From Pseudomonas antarctica (GTDB taxonomy: Bacteria; Pseudomonadota; Gammaproteobacteria; Pseudomonadales; Pseudomonadaceae): 64,000 bases of DNA. Location: contig NZ_CP015600.1 of assembly GCF_001647715.1 (NCBI RefSeq), positions 6,200,001 to 6,264,000 of the forward strand, read 5' to 3'. The translations under genes were made by a program, and so were the position numbers. The notes under the pieces were generated by a model. It did no database searches. It worked only from the letters and a program-made list of their open reading frames with translations, and was not told where the DNA came from. Positions 8,761 to 18,212 of the stretch are shown here, one piece after another (position 1 is the stretch's first letter; each line of letters starts with the position of its first letter).

Positions 8761-9222
8761 ATGTGCGCTGACCTGTGGAGCTTTGCCCTCTCGACTTACG
8801 CCCGGCCGGGCGTTGAAGCCGCTTGCCTGCGCTTGCAGGATCAAGGCGCGGATGTGTGCCTGTTGCTCTGCGCCGCCTGGCTGGAGCGGCGCGGCGTGGC
8901 GCTTGAGCCCGAGCGTATTCAGGCGCTGCAGCAGGTTGCCCTGCCGTGGCAGAAAAATGTGGTCGAACCGTTGCGACAGATGCGCGCGCAATGGCGAGCC
9001 ATGGCGCAACAGGATTTACCTTTGGCGGCGTTACGCGAGCGGGTCAAAGCCCTGGAGCTGGAAGCCGAACGGGAGTTGTTGGCACGCCTGGAAGTGTTGA
9101 CGCAGGCATGGCCGACTGAAGAAGGGGATCAACTGGGGTGGCTTGAAGGTCTGGCGGCCGGAACCGCCAACCTTGACCGCGACGCGCTGCAGCAACTGCG
9201 CGTCGCGGCCACCGGCACTTAG
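8761..9222 (+). CDS. TIGR02444 family protein
   Basis: A 153-residue helical protein starting M-C-A-D-L-W-S-F-A-L with Y-A-R-P-G-V-E-A-A-C-L, the hallmark of the uncharacterised TIGR02444 family found mainly in gammaproteobacteria. An in-frame start at 8737 is possible, but homologues begin near the W-S-F motif. It is divergent from the ABC-F gene and its 3' end overlaps algP by four bases in convergent orientation. No function is known. Confidence 0.7.
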   Translation: MCADLWSFALSTYARPGVEAACLRLQDQGADVCLLLCAAWLERRGVALEPERIQALQQVALPWQKNVVEPLRQMRAQWRAMAQQDLPLAALRERVKALELEAERELLARLEVLTQAWPTEEGDQLGWLEGLAAGTANLDRDALQQLRVAATGT

Positions 9223-10385
9223 GAAGCGCTGGTTGGGGTGGTGCTTGGCGCTACCGGTGCAGAAGTGCTGCTGGCCGATGCCGTTGGAGCGGCGGACGCT
9301 GCCGGCGTAGCAGACGAAGCTGCCGGGGTAGCAGGCTTGGCCAGTGCTGGTTTCGCAGCAGCAGGTTTGGCGGCTGGCTTGGCGGCTGGTTTTGCAGCCG
9401 TGGTTTTAGCTACTGGCTTGGCAGCTGGTTTCGCAGCAGCCGGTTTGGCAGCAGGCTTGGCGGCTGGTTTTGCAGCAGCGGGTTTAGCAGCTGGCTTGGC
9501 GGCTGGTTTCGCAGCAGTGGTTTTAGCTACTGGCTTGGCAGCTGGTTTCGCAGCAGCGGTTTTAGCAGCTGGTTTGGCGGCTGGTTTCGCAGCAGCAGTT
9601 TTAGCAGTTGGCTTGGCGGCTGGTTTTGCAGCAGCGGTTTTAGCAGCTGGCTTGGCGGCTGGTTTCGCAGCAGCGGTTTTAGCCGCTGGCTTGGCGGCTG
9701 GTTTTGCAGCAGCGGTTTTAGCCGCTGGCTTGGCGGCCGGTTTTGCAGCAGCGGTTTTAGCCGCTGGCTTGGCGGCCGGTTTCGCAGCGGCGGTTTTAGC
9801 CGCTGGCTTGGCGGCTGGTTTTGCAGCAGCGGTTTTAGCCGCTGGCTTGGCGGCTGGTTTCGCAGCAGCGGTTTTAGCCGCTGGCTTGGCGGCTGGTTTC
9901 GCAGCAGCGGTTTTAGCCGCTGGCTTGGCCGCTGGCTTGGCCGCTGTCTTAGCCGAAGCCTTCGACGCAACAGCTTTTGCGGGTGTACGAGCGCCCAGCA
10001 CTTTAGCCACAGCTTCTTTCACACGACCAACGCCCTGGGCCAGTTTCAGGCTTTCCTGAGCATCGCGTTTGAGTTGAGAAATGTAGGTGCGGGTTTCAGC
10101 TTGGCGATCCTTGAGGGCGTCCAGCAAGTCCTCAAGTTCTTTAACAGCGTCTTTGGCTTTGGCTTGTGCCTTGGCCTTGCCGGCAGTAGCGGCGTCTTGC
10201 AGTTTGGTGCGGGACTTGTGCAGCTTCTCTTGCGCTTTACCGCGTTGTTTTTCCAGTTTGGCGAGCAGTTTTTCTGCATCAGCCAAGGCTTGGGAACACG
10301 CGCTTTCCAGATGTTCGAGCAGGCTGCCCGAAAGTTGTTGGAGTAAGTGCAACGGGGTATTTACAGGCTTCTGTTTGGCCGACAT
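9219..10385 (-). CDS. algP: Histone H1-like alginate regulatory protein AlgP
   Basis: A 388-residue very basic protein. Residues 1-110 form a coiled-coil domain (L-L-A-K-L-E-K-Q-R-G-K-A-Q-E-K-L), and most of the remainder is Lys/Ala/Pro repeats of the K-T-A-A-A-K-P-A-A-K-P-A-A type, ending in a Ser/Ala/Thr-rich tail. This is AlgP (AlgR3), the eukaryotic histone H1-like nucleoid protein first found through alginate regulation in P. aeruginosa. The position beside the FKBP isomerase and algQ is as expected. AGGAGG lies just upstream of the ATG. Confidence 0.92.
   Translation of the reverse strand: MSAKQKPVNTPLHLLQQLSGSLLEHLESACSQALADAEKLLAKLEKQRGKAQEKLHKSRTKLQDAATAGKAKAQAKAKDAVKELEDLLDALKDRQAETRTYISQLKRDAQESLKLAQGVGRVKEAVAKVLGARTPAKAVASKASAKTAAKPAAKPAAKTAAAKPAAKPAAKTAAAKPAAKPAAKTAAAKPAAKPAAKTAAAKPAAKPAAKTAAAKPAAKPAAKTAAAKPAAKPAAKTAAAKPAAKPAAKTAAAKPAAKPTAKTAAAKPAAKPAAKTAAAKPAAKPVAKTTAAKPAAKPAAKPAAAKPAAKPAAKPAAAKPAAKPVAKTTAAKPAAKPAAKPAAAKPALAKPATPAASSATPAASAAPTASASSTSAPVAPSTTPTSAS
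9345..9950. repeat. 39-bp tandem repeat array inside algP
   Basis: About fifteen copies of a 39-base unit encode the 13-residue Lys/Pro/Ala repeat. Copies near 9640-9900 are almost identical, differing mainly at a GGC/GGT or TTC/TTT position. Those near 9360-9640 carry substitutions giving T-T-A-A or V-A-K variants. The period is a multiple of three, so copy number can change without breaking the frame. Confidence 0.9.
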
Positions 10386-10577
10386 GGTTTACCTCCTGGC
10401 TGACGTGGGTGCGGCTCATACTAGCCCTCTGCTCTTACCGCCGCTAGGGCATGTTGACAGTATCGTTTGCCTTGCGTTGCACGGTGAGAAAATTCTTATC
10501 GATATAACAAAAAACCACGGCACTTTTTACGCACTCAGGCTGGCATAATCCGTCGCACTTTCGGCGGGAGACTCCCC

Positions 10578-11255
10578 ATGTCGCGTTACCTTTTTTTAGT
10601 GCTTGGCTTGGCGATTGGCGCGGCCAATGCGGGTGAGCAATCGCCGTCAGGCAGCACTGCCCAAGACCCGCACGATCTCGCGTACAGCTTGGGCGCAAGC
10701 CTCGGCGAGCGCTTGCGCCAGGAAGTCCCCGACCTGCAGATCCAAGCACTGGTTGACGGCCTCAAGCAAGCCTACCAAGGCAAACCACTGGCGCTGGACG
10801 ATGCACGTATCGAACAGATCCTCGCCCAACACGAAGCACAGAGTGCGGCCGACGCCGAGGTTCCAAAGAGCGAAAAAGCGCTCGCTGCCGAACAGCAATT
10901 TTTAACCCAGGAAAAAACGGCAAGCGGCGTGCGTGAATTGTCGGATGGCATCCTGCTCACCGAGTTGAAGCCGGGCACTGGCAGCAAGCCGTTGGCCAGT
11001 GATGAGGTGCAGGTGAAATACACCGGAAAGTTGCCCGACGGGACGGTCTTCGATCAGAGCACACAGCCCCAATGGTTTCGTCTGGACAGCGTGATCAGCG
11101 GCTGGAGCAAAGCACTCCAACAGATGCCGACAGGCGCAAAATGGCGCCTGGTGATTCCATCGGCCCAGGCCTATGGCGCCGACGGTGCCGGCGAGTTGAT
11201 ACCGCCGTATACGCCGCTGGTATTTGAGATCGAGTTGCTCGGTACTCGCCACTGA
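10578..11255 (+). CDS. FKBP-type peptidyl-prolyl cis-trans isomerase
   Basis: A 225-residue periplasmic protein. A signal peptide (cleavage about A-N-A-G at 17-20) is followed by an N-terminal helical dimerisation region (Y-S-L-G-A-S-L-G-E-R-L) like Mip/FkpA/FklB and a C-terminal FKBP domain (V-Q-V-K-Y-T-G-K-L-P-D-G-T-V-F-D-Q-S). It catalyses prolyl isomerisation and may chaperone envelope proteins. It lies between algP and algQ as in P. aeruginosa. Confidence 0.88.
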   Translation: MSRYLFLVLGLAIGAANAGEQSPSGSTAQDPHDLAYSLGASLGERLRQEVPDLQIQALVDGLKQAYQGKPLALDDARIEQILAQHEAQSAADAEVPKSEKALAAEQQFLTQEKTASGVRELSDGILLTELKPGTGSKPLASDEVQVKYTGKLPDGTVFDQSTQPQWFRLDSVISGWSKALQQMPTGAKWRLVIPSAQAYGADGAGELIPPYTPLVFEIELLGTRH

Positions 11256-11261
11256 CCCAAT

Positions 11262-11292
11262 AAAAAACGGTGCGCCATGCGCACCGTTTTTT
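11262..11292. terminator. Bidirectional intrinsic terminator
   Basis: A perfect 14-bp inverted repeat (AAAAAACGGTGCGC and its complement) around a three-base centre, with A and T runs on either side. It serves the FKBP gene on the plus strand and algQ on the minus strand. Confidence 0.92.
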
Positions 11293-11307
11293 ATGTATCA
11301 CCCAGGA

Positions 11308-11766
11308 TCAAACCTGCGCGACAGACTCTTCCTTATGGGCGTTGTGCAACACTTCGATCAAGCAGTCTTCCAGCTCGAAACGCTCGTGGAGCAGTCCACC
11401 CAACTCTTTAAATTTTTCAGCAACACACTCACCGGCATCACACAGGTCGTTAAAGGCCAGCAGCTTTTCGGTGATGACATCGATGCGCGGGTAAATAGTC
11501 TCGGCCAGTTCCAGGCCACGCTCATCGTTAAACGCTTTCGCCTCGCCGGTCAGTTGCTCGTAAATCTCGAAATGGCCGGTAGACACATAGTCCACCAATA
11601 CACCGCAGAAATCTTGCAGCGACTCGCGATTCTCAGCCAATGCTTCGGGCTTGGCGCCAAGAGCATCAAAGGCCCGAACCAGTTCGTGACGTGCCTTCAA
11701 CCAGCTGTCGATCAGCTTGTGCACCCCACCCCAGCGTTCCTGAGCATTCTGACAACTTTCCAGCAT
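11308..11766 (-). CDS. algQ: Anti-sigma-70 factor AlgQ (Rsd family)
   Basis: A 152-residue all-helical protein with the Rsd/AlgQ pattern, including [18 protein letters not shown] at 12-29 and [17 protein letters not shown]. Rsd-type proteins bind region 4 of the housekeeping sigma factor; AlgQ also influences alginate, siderophore and virulence gene expression in P. aeruginosa. Its 3' end meets the FKBP gene's terminator. Confidence 0.92.
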   Translation of the reverse strand: MLESCQNAQERWGGVHKLIDSWLKARHELVRAFDALGAKPEALAENRESLQDFCGVLVDYVSTGHFEIYEQLTGEAKAFNDERGLELAETIYPRIDVITEKLLAFNDLCDAGECVAEKFKELGGLLHERFELEDCLIEVLHNAHKEESVAQV

Positions 11767-11977
11767 GGTGATCTCTCTTCCCTATAGGGGGCGCTGCCGC
11801 TCTGTGCCCGCGCAACACTTCAAGGATAAAAGCGGCAGCCGGACAAGGCCGCATCTGACAAACGGTTTCAGTAATGCGTGCGGGCCAGATTATGCCCGCA
11901 TGACTATGGCTTCAAGGTACGCAGGAGAGAAAGTTCATACAAGTGTTTAATCCCATCCTACAAACTGCCATTGGCCT

Positions 11978-12499
11978 TCAATACCTCGCAAGGTCCAAAC
12001 GACTGCCCAGTAGCAGCCGTGAAAACTGCATGATGCCCATGGCCAGCATCGCCACGAAGAACAACAAGCTCCACTCCGGCAGGCTCAGGTCGAACAGCGT
12101 CCAGTTGAGCTCCACACAATCGACGGTGCCTCTGACCGTCAATTGCAGTGCTTGCCAAAGCGACAGGTTCTCAATCATGTATTGCAGACTGGGCCAGCAA
12201 TCGCTGGCCTGCTCCAGTGCGGCATTTTGTAGCAGTACCTGGCGCACAGCAGTAATAGCGCCAAGCAACGCACAACCCATGCTGGCCAACCCGTAAAGGT
12301 AAGCCGCAGAGCGTCTTGGGCCGTGAATCACGGCAACCAGATTGATCAGGGTAAAGGCGGCCAGAAAGATGCGTTGCACCTGGCAAAGGAAGCAAGGGCG
12401 CAAGAGCGCGCCGAACTCGAGATAAAAAGACGCACCCAACGTCAGCGCACCCGCCATGAACGCCAGGAGAAAGAAGGAGCGTGAAGGGGCCAAAGACAT
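11978..12499 (-). CDS. dsbB: Disulfide bond formation protein DsbB (DsbH)
   Basis: A 173-residue inner membrane protein with four helices. The first periplasmic loop has C-F-L-C-Q and the second has the other redox pair (D-C-W-P and T-V-D-C). It re-oxidises DsbA and passes electrons to quinone. The start at 12499 is preferred because it begins directly with the short cytoplasmic segment before helix 1; an upstream in-frame ATG at 12559 would add a non-conserved 20-residue extension. This is the DsbB paralogue usually found between algQ and hemY. Confidence 0.88.
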   Translation of the reverse strand: MSLAPSRSFFLLAFMAGALTLGASFYLEFGALLRPCFLCQVQRIFLAAFTLINLVAVIHGPRRSAAYLYGLASMGCALLGAITAVRQVLLQNAALEQASDCWPSLQYMIENLSLWQALQLTVRGTVDCVELNWTLFDLSLPEWSLLFFVAMLAMGIMQFSRLLLGSRLDLARY

Positions 12500-12685
12500 T
12501 GTTATCCGTACCGCAAGAGACAGGTCGTTACGGTAGAGTAAAGGCCTGATCCCTTTCAATACGCGATAGAGCAGACAATTCCGCGAGAGCCTGGGGATAT
12601 CCCGTCAGAAGCTGGATGACTTCAAGCTGTTAGCGGTAGGAATTTGCTACATCGCGCTTTAGACCCAGCCTTTACACGATAAAGA

Positions 12686-12719
12686 AGGGTTGGCCCTAAG
12701 AAGCTTCCGAGCCAACCCT
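12686..12719 (-). terminator. Intrinsic terminator of the hem operon
   Basis: A 9-bp stem (AGGGTTGGC with its complement) around a 16-base loop lies just downstream of the hemY stop. On the minus strand it is followed by a TCTTTAT stretch. Confidence 0.6.
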
Positions 12720-12735
12720 CGCACTCTTTCCTACT

Positions 12736-13977
12736 TCAAACCCGCGCGGGCACAGGCAGCGGTGATGCCAGCAACCGGCTGTCCAACAGACCCAGGCCTT
12801 CCTGGAACAATTGGTTACTGCGCTCGGTGTCACCCAACTGGGCCAGTAAACGTGCCAGCTCAGCGCAGGCTTCGGGATTTCGCTGTACCTGCAGACTGCT
12901 TTCCAAATAGTCCCGCGCCTTGCCCCACAAGCTGTTTTGCAGACAAAGGCGGCCCAGGGTCAGCAGCAGGCTGGCGTCACCCGGATGGTCCTTGAGCCAA
13001 CCTTCAGCAAACTTCAACTGTCGGCCTGGGTCGCTGCCGCGCAGCAACCCATAAAGCCGGATCAGATGGCTGTCATAGCCGCGCTTGATGGCTCCGCGCA
13101 GCACTTCCTCAGCCTTGGCATCAGCGCCCAGCCGACGCAGTTGCTCAGCGTAGGCCAAGACCAGTTGTGGCTCCTGGCGCTGGGCTGAAGTCAGTTGCTC
13201 CCAGGCGCGCTCCAAAGATTGCAAGCCCGCTTCACCTTGCTCTTCACGCTGCACGGCAAGGCCAAGGTTCTCGCCCCATGCGCGGCGCTCAAGCTCCGCC
13301 AGTTCTGTGGCGGGAAGCACTTTGTCCTTGCGCAGTTCCGGCAACAAGCGAATCACCGATGGCCAATCGCCTCGCTGCTGATGCAAGCGCTGCAACTGGC
13401 GCAAGACCTGTGCGTTATGGGGATGACGCTCGTACATCGCCTGCAAGGTAACCAAAGCCCCTTCCGTATCGCCGCGATCCATCTGCAACTGCGCGTGGCT
13501 CAAGGCGACAGCAAGTTCCGCCTGTGGCTGGCGCTCCATGGCGCGCTCCAGCAAACCGTCGGACTCTTCATAACGGCCCTGCTCATTGGCGGCACGTGCA
13601 GCCCCAAGGTAATACAGCAAGGGCTGGCGCTCGGCTTCGGCGGCACGGTGCAGGTGGCGCTCGGCGCTGGCCCAGCGGCCCTCGGCGAGGTCCAACTGAC
13701 CTTGCTCAATCGCAATCTGTATGCGGCGGCTGCGGTTACGTCGCGACCACGGGTTGACTACGCCACCGGAGGTGGTGAGCAGGCTCAGCAGCACACGAAC
13801 CAGGTAGATCGCCAGGCCGACGGCAAACACTGCCACCAGCGTGGCCCACAGGCTCGACTCGTAATGCAGCAGATGAGGATAGGTAATCAGCACGTAGCCG
13901 GTGTGTTTCGAAATACCCACGCCCAGTGCCAAGGCAATCGCAATCGCCAGTACCAGGATCACATAGAAACGCTTCAT
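12736..13977 (-). CDS. hemY: HemY, haem biosynthesis-associated TPR membrane protein
   Basis: A 413-residue protein with two N-terminal membrane helices (about 1-23 and 40-65), the HemY_N region (Y-V-L-I-T-Y-P-H-L-L-H-Y-E-S-S-L-W), and tetratricopeptide-like helices through the rest. This is the proteobacterial HemY of the hemCDXY cluster, not the protoporphyrinogen oxidase of the same name. It is thought to help organise late porphyrin steps at the membrane. It starts five bases after hemX. Confidence 0.92.
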   Translation of the reverse strand: MKRFYVILVLAIAIALALGVGISKHTGYVLITYPHLLHYESSLWATLVAVFAVGLAIYLVRVLLSLLTTSGGVVNPWSRRNRSRRIQIAIEQGQLDLAEGRWASAERHLHRAAEAERQPLLYYLGAARAANEQGRYEESDGLLERAMERQPQAELAVALSHAQLQMDRGDTEGALVTLQAMYERHPHNAQVLRQLQRLHQQRGDWPSVIRLLPELRKDKVLPATELAELERRAWGENLGLAVQREEQGEAGLQSLERAWEQLTSAQRQEPQLVLAYAEQLRRLGADAKAEEVLRGAIKRGYDSHLIRLYGLLRGSDPGRQLKFAEGWLKDHPGDASLLLTLGRLCLQNSLWGKARDYLESSLQVQRNPEACAELARLLAQLGDTERSNQLFQEGLGLLDSRLLASPLPVPARV

Positions 13978-13982
13978 CGGCT

Positions 13983-15095
13983 CTACTCCTGGGTGGCCGG
14001 CGTGCCCGCCGCCGCCTTGGCTTCACCGGCAGACAGATGGCGGCGCTCAAGATAAGCCTGCACAGCCGCCAGGCTGGCGGCCAGGTCAGGGGTCGCCACG
14101 GAAACAGCCTTGGGCTCGAGCTCGCCAATACGTGCCAGCATCGCTTTGCTCTGCGGGTTGTCCTGGTTGAAGTTGTCCTGCAGCACGCTGCGGGCTTCAC
14201 CCAAGGAGCGGCTGTACACCGCCGTTTCGCCGTTGAGCGCTGCCCATTGTGCTTGCTCCAGGGCGAGGCTCAGTGCCAGGCGTACCTGGTTCAAACCTTG
14301 ACCGGCCAGCAACGGACGAATGTTGTCATCCGGGTTGAAGTCGATGCGGAAGTAGCGAGATATCTGCTCCCACCACTGGTGCAGGCGGCTTTCCGTGTCG
14401 GTCGTCGGGCGCCCCTCGGAAGAGGGCTCGGTGAGTTGATATTCAGGGGCGATAGCCGCCAGTTGCACGACCTGGTCACGCAAGGCTGCCAGTTGCAGGT
14501 AAAGCCCGGTGCGGTCAGGTTGTTCAGTGCTGCGCAAGGCGGTAAGGCTTTTGGCCAATTGCTCACGGGCGGCGTAGGCGCCTGGATCGCTCTGCTCGCG
14601 GAGAATTTCGTCAGCGCCCTGGACCAGCGATTGAGCACTGTTGATGTCCTGCAGGGCAGACAGGCGCAAGCTGGCCAGACGGATCAAGTGCTCGGCTTCG
14701 GCCAGGCGCCAGTCCTGGCGGCTGGCACCCAGCACGGTTTCCAAACGCTGGCTCAAGCGCTGCTGATCACCCTGCAACTGGGCGACGAGGCGGCGGCGCT
14801 CCTCCAGCTCATCGGCTGCTGGCAATTGTGCCAGGCGTGCAGCCAGTTGCTGCTGACTCTGCTTGAGTGATTGGGATTGGTCATCGAGGGTCTGCACCTG
14901 GCCCAGCTGTTGCTGGCTGCTGGCTTGCAGGGCACGGACCTGCCAAATCCCCCAACCGCCGGCGGCAACACCTGCGGCACCGAGCAACAGGGCCACAATA
15001 GCCAGGCCATTGCCACGGCGTGGCGCGGTGGCCGGTTTAACCTGCGCATCAAGTGCTGGCTGGGCTTCATCTTTAGGCAAGGCTGTTTCGCTCAC
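13983..15095 (-). CDS. hemX: HemX family protein
   Basis: A 370-residue protein: cytoplasmic N-terminus with an R-R-G-N-G segment, one membrane helix at about 30-50, a long coiled coil (about 55-140, rich in Q and L), and a conserved C-terminal helical domain (E-H-L-I-R-L-A-S-L-R-L). HemX lacks methyltransferase residues despite the frequent 'uroporphyrinogen-III C-methyltransferase' label. It probably works with HemY. The start codon is GTG. It follows hemD by 41 bases. Confidence 0.9.
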   Translation of the reverse strand: MSETALPKDEAQPALDAQVKPATAPRRGNGLAIVALLLGAAGVAAGGWGIWQVRALQASSQQQLGQVQTLDDQSQSLKQSQQQLAARLAQLPAADELEERRRLVAQLQGDQQRLSQRLETVLGASRQDWRLAEAEHLIRLASLRLSALQDINSAQSLVQGADEILREQSDPGAYAAREQLAKSLTALRSTEQPDRTGLYLQLAALRDQVVQLAAIAPEYQLTEPSSEGRPTTDTESRLHQWWEQISRYFRIDFNPDDNIRPLLAGQGLNQVRLALSLALEQAQWAALNGETAVYSRSLGEARSVLQDNFNQDNPQSKAMLARIGELEPKAVSVATPDLAASLAAVQAYLERRHLSAGEAKAAAGTPATQE

Positions 15096-15136
15096 GTATC
15101 CGTCCTTTGCGTATCAGAGAGTGGGCGCCGCATGCC

Positions 15137-15886
15137 TCACGAGGCAGCGCTGCGCAACGCCACTAACAAAGCCGCGGCACTCGCGCCGCGACAATCCACA
15201 ACTTTTTCTGCGCCGGCGGCCCGCGCCATTTCATAAACGCGCGGGCTGGGCACGAACAACGGCAGCTGCGCCACCTTCGGCCAATCGAGGCCGGCCAGGG
15301 CTTGCAGGTGCAAAAAACCCTGCCCACTGCTGACCACCAGGCCGTTCAAGCGTTCCAACTGGATGCGCTGCGTCAACACCCCGGCCTCGTAGGCCGGAAG
15401 GAAGCGGCGATACAACTCCAGATAATCGACACTAGCACCTTGCTCACGCAAACGCTCAGCCAGCAGCTCTCGCCCACCCTCGCCACGCAGGATCAGCACC
15501 CGGGCACCGGGCTGTGCGATAGCCTCGCGCAAGGCGGGCAATTCAAGCAAGGCCTCGCTGTCATCCCCGCTAGGCGGATAGTGAACGCTGAGTCCGTGAT
15601 CGGCCAGTACCTGCGCGGTGGCAGCCCCGACGCTGAACCACGGCAACTGCGGCCAAGGCTGATTCAACTGCTGTACAGCAAGGCGTGCGGCCGGCTTGCT
15701 GACCACAATCACCGCGCAATAACGGCCCAGGTCACGCAACACAGACTGTTGTTCAGGCGTCACGGGCAAGGCTTCGATGTCCAGCAAAGGCAGGCTGCTG
15801 CTGAAAATACCGGCTTCGGACAGCGATGCCGCCAGGGCAGCCGACTCTTCGGCAGGCCGCGTCAGCAGCACACGCCAGCCAGTCAC
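15137..15886 (-). CDS. hemD: Uroporphyrinogen-III synthase
   Basis: A 249-residue two-domain enzyme that closes and inverts ring D of hydroxymethylbilane to give uroporphyrinogen III. Conserved elements are L-L-T-R-P near the start, I-V-V-S-K-P-A-A-R in the middle and [12 protein letters not shown]. The start is a GTG overlapping the hemC stop (GTGA), so translation is coupled to hemC. Confidence 0.93.
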   Translation of the reverse strand: MTGWRVLLTRPAEESAALAASLSEAGIFSSSLPLLDIEALPVTPEQQSVLRDLGRYCAVIVVSKPAARLAVQQLNQPWPQLPWFSVGAATAQVLADHGLSVHYPPSGDDSEALLELPALREAIAQPGARVLILRGEGGRELLAERLREQGASVDYLELYRRFLPAYEAGVLTQRIQLERLNGLVVSSGQGFLHLQALAGLDWPKVAQLPLFVPSPRVYEMARAAGAEKVVDCRGASAAALLVALRSAAS

Positions 15887-16824
15887 TGCGGGCCGGCCTC
15901 GCCGTAGACTTTTTGCAGAATGGCGCCGGCGCCCTTGCCCAGCAGCTCTTCAGCGACCTGGATACCCAAGGCGGTCGCGTCACGCTGTGGCCCACGCACC
16001 TCGGCGGTGAGCAGGTTGCCGCCTTCAGGATCCCCTACCAGGCCACGCAGCCAAAGGTTTTCACCCTCAAGCACGGCGTAGCAGGCAATCGGCACCTGGC
16101 AGCCACCGTTGAGGTGCTTGTTCAGCGCGCGCTCGGCGGTGACACGCACTTCGGTGTCAGGGTGGTCCAGGGGTTTGAGCAAGGCGTGAATTCCAGTGTC
16201 GGCGGTGCGACATTCGATGCCCACAGCACCCTGCCCGCCTGCAGGCAAGCTGTCTTCGACGCTGATGGCCGAGGTGATACGGTCTTCGAAACCGAGGCGG
16301 ATCAATCCAGCCGCCGCGAGGATGATCGCGTCATAATCACCGGCATCCAGCTTGGCCAGGCGCGTGTTGACGTTGCCGCGCAGGAAACGGATCTGCAGAT
16401 CCGGGCGACGAGTCAGCAACTGCGCCTGACGACGCAGGCTGGAGGTGCCGACGACGCTGCCCAGTGGCAAATCATCCAACGACGCGTAGGTGTTGGAAAC
16501 GAAGGCATCGCGCGGGTCTTCACGTTCGCAGATGCAATACAGGCCGAGGCCTTCAGGGAAGTCCATCGGCACGTCTTTCATCGAATGCACGGCGATGTCG
16601 GCTTCGTTTTCCAGCAGTGCGGTTTCCAGCTCTTTGACGAACAAGCCCTTGCCGCCGATCTTCGACAGTGGCGAGTCGAGCAGCTTGTCGCCGCGACTGA
16701 CCATGGGCACCAGGGACACTTTGAGGCCCGGGTGGGCCTGTTCAAGGCGTGCTTTGACGTATTCGGCCTGCCACAAGGCCAAGGCGCTTTTACGGGTGGC
16801 GATGCGGATTTCGCGAGAGGACAT
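15883..16824 (-). CDS. hemC: Porphobilinogen deaminase
   Basis: A 313-residue enzyme that polymerises four porphobilinogens to hydroxymethylbilane. It shows [11 protein letters not shown] at the N-terminus, H-S-M-K-D-V-P, the L-R-G-N-V-N-T-R-L substrate-binding segment, and the cofactor cysteine in G-I-E-C-R. It is the first gene of the hemCDXY operon, separated from algR by about 140 bases. Confidence 0.95.
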   Translation of the reverse strand: MSSREIRIATRKSALALWQAEYVKARLEQAHPGLKVSLVPMVSRGDKLLDSPLSKIGGKGLFVKELETALLENEADIAVHSMKDVPMDFPEGLGLYCICEREDPRDAFVSNTYASLDDLPLGSVVGTSSLRRQAQLLTRRPDLQIRFLRGNVNTRLAKLDAGDYDAIILAAAGLIRLGFEDRITSAISVEDSLPAGGQGAVGIECRTADTGIHALLKPLDHPDTEVRVTAERALNKHLNGGCQVPIACYAVLEGENLWLRGLVGDPEGGNLLTAEVRGPQRDATALGIQVAEELLGKGAGAILQKVYGEAGPQ

Positions 16825-16962
16825 GGATCAATCCGTACTGAATAGATACGGCAGATAATAACAGCTCAGGCAAACACGCTTTGATTTGAATCAGCAAGTG
16901 CGGGGCCTCCCTGGCCGCATCGCACCGGGATAAGGAAGGCAGACCTCGCCAAAGCCCTTGGG

Positions 16963-17709
16963 CTAAAGCTGCTGCATCATCTTGCGCACACCGGCGACAT
17001 GACGTCGGCTGACGATCAAGGCATCGCCATTGAGCCCTTTCAGGAACAGCTGAAAATGCCCCAGTGGCGTGCGTTGCAAACGTTCTATTCGCTCGCGGGC
17101 CACCAGCGCGTTGCGGTGAATGCGCACGAAGCGGTCGCCAAACTCATCCTCCAACGCCTTGAGCGGCTCATCGAGCAATACTTCGCCCGTCTCGTGGCGC
17201 AGGGTCACGTACTTGTGATCAGCGATAAAGTAGACCACCTGGCCCAGAGGAATCAGCTCGATGCCTTTGCGGGTTCGCGCGCTGATATGGCTGCGAGGCC
17301 CATTGCCACTCTGGGCAGCCGGCTGGGTCAGCGCAGCCAGTTGAAGGCGGTTTGGGCGCTCGGCCTTTTTCAGGGCCTTGAGCAACGCTTCGCCGGTTAC
17401 CGGCTTTGCGAGAAAACTGACACCGCTGGCTTCCAGCGTTTCCGTAGAAAACTCTTCCTGGGCTGCACATAACACCACGGCCGGCGGCGATTCTCGCTCA
17501 CTCAGGCGGGCGGCGACTTGCAGGCCATCGAGGCCCGGCAAGCGGATATCGAGCAGCACCACGTCAGGCTTGAGGCTGTCGATCAGCGTCAACGCCTCCT
17601 CGCCACTGGTGGCGCTCGGTTCAAGGACTTTATAACCCTCGAGCTCATTGACCAAACGGCTCAGTCGCTCGCGGGCTTGGGGTTCGTCATCAACGATCAG
17701 GACATTCAT
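16963..17709 (-). CDS. algR: LytTR-type response regulator AlgR
   Basis: A 248-residue protein, the same length as P. aeruginosa AlgR. The receiver domain has acidic residues D7/D8 and the phospho-acceptor D54 (V-L-L-D-I-R-L-P-G-L-D-G-L). The LytTR DNA-binding domain is C-terminal (G-Q-V-V-Y-F-I-A-D-H-K-Y-V-T-L and R-I-H-R-N-A-L-V). It controls alginate and motility genes in P. aeruginosa. The start at 17709 is chosen by homology (M-N-V-L-I-V-D-D-E); an upstream ATG at 17742 adds unrelated residues. The cognate sensor gene fimS/algZ that precedes algR in P. aeruginosa is absent here. Confidence 0.94.
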   Translation of the reverse strand: MNVLIVDDEPQARERLSRLVNELEGYKVLEPSATSGEEALTLIDSLKPDVVLLDIRLPGLDGLQVAARLSERESPPAVVLCAAQEEFSTETLEASGVSFLAKPVTGEALLKALKKAERPNRLQLAALTQPAAQSGNGPRSHISARTRKGIELIPLGQVVYFIADHKYVTLRHETGEVLLDEPLKALEDEFGDRFVRIHRNALVARERIERLQRTPLGHFQLFLKGLNGDALIVSRRHVAGVRKMMQQL

Positions 17710-18212
17710 ATTGCGCTGGATTCCTGCGTGAGTCTCGCACAAGGATAGCGTAGACAGGTGCGGTGACTTGCGTCACAGCGATCCACGCTAAGACTAGCGC
17801 GAGCGGCAAAAAGTGCCCCGAGAGCGGCACCCAAATTTACCCGGACCTGTTCAGTTGCGCCCAAAACCTGCTGCCTCTGGGCATCGCCGTAGGGTTTGCT
17901 GATACACAATCCGAATACCCCCCTTTTTTAATGGATAGTCTGGGCTATGACCACATCACCCGACTTTGGTGCATTCATGCTCTATCAGTGCAACTGTAGA
18001 CGCTTGCTGAGACGATATTGCTCGATCGTCAAATATCGTTTCAATTAACGCCTACCTCCAGTCTCGTCCCGGATGCGTTCGGCGGCAAGGCACTTAGCCA
18101 TCCTTCGTACAAATAAAAATGCCGACCACCCGCAGCACCGCCTCCACGGGCAACCCTGTTATTATCGGCGGCACACCTCCACGCCTCTTTTAAGCAGATC
18201 ACGAGCGAATCC
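17710..18212. other. 503-base intergenic region between algR and argH
   Basis: This divergent interval must hold the algR and argH promoters. No coding sequence is supported: the short open frames on both strands lack ribosome binding sites and resemble no protein known to me. No histidine kinase remnant (no H-box or ATP-binding motifs in any frame) was found. No sigma-22 (AlgU) promoter was recognisable. Confidence 0.6.

Noticed and set aside
9238..10059. Long plus-strand frame rich in Ala/Gly opposite algP
   Set aside because: It is the antisense shadow of the repetitive K/P/A codons of algP; it has no start signal and no family match.
17706..17909. A 67-codon minus-strand frame just upstream of algR, considered as a kinase remnant
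   Set aside because: The translation has no H-box, N-box or G-box residues, no ribosome binding site and no membrane helices.
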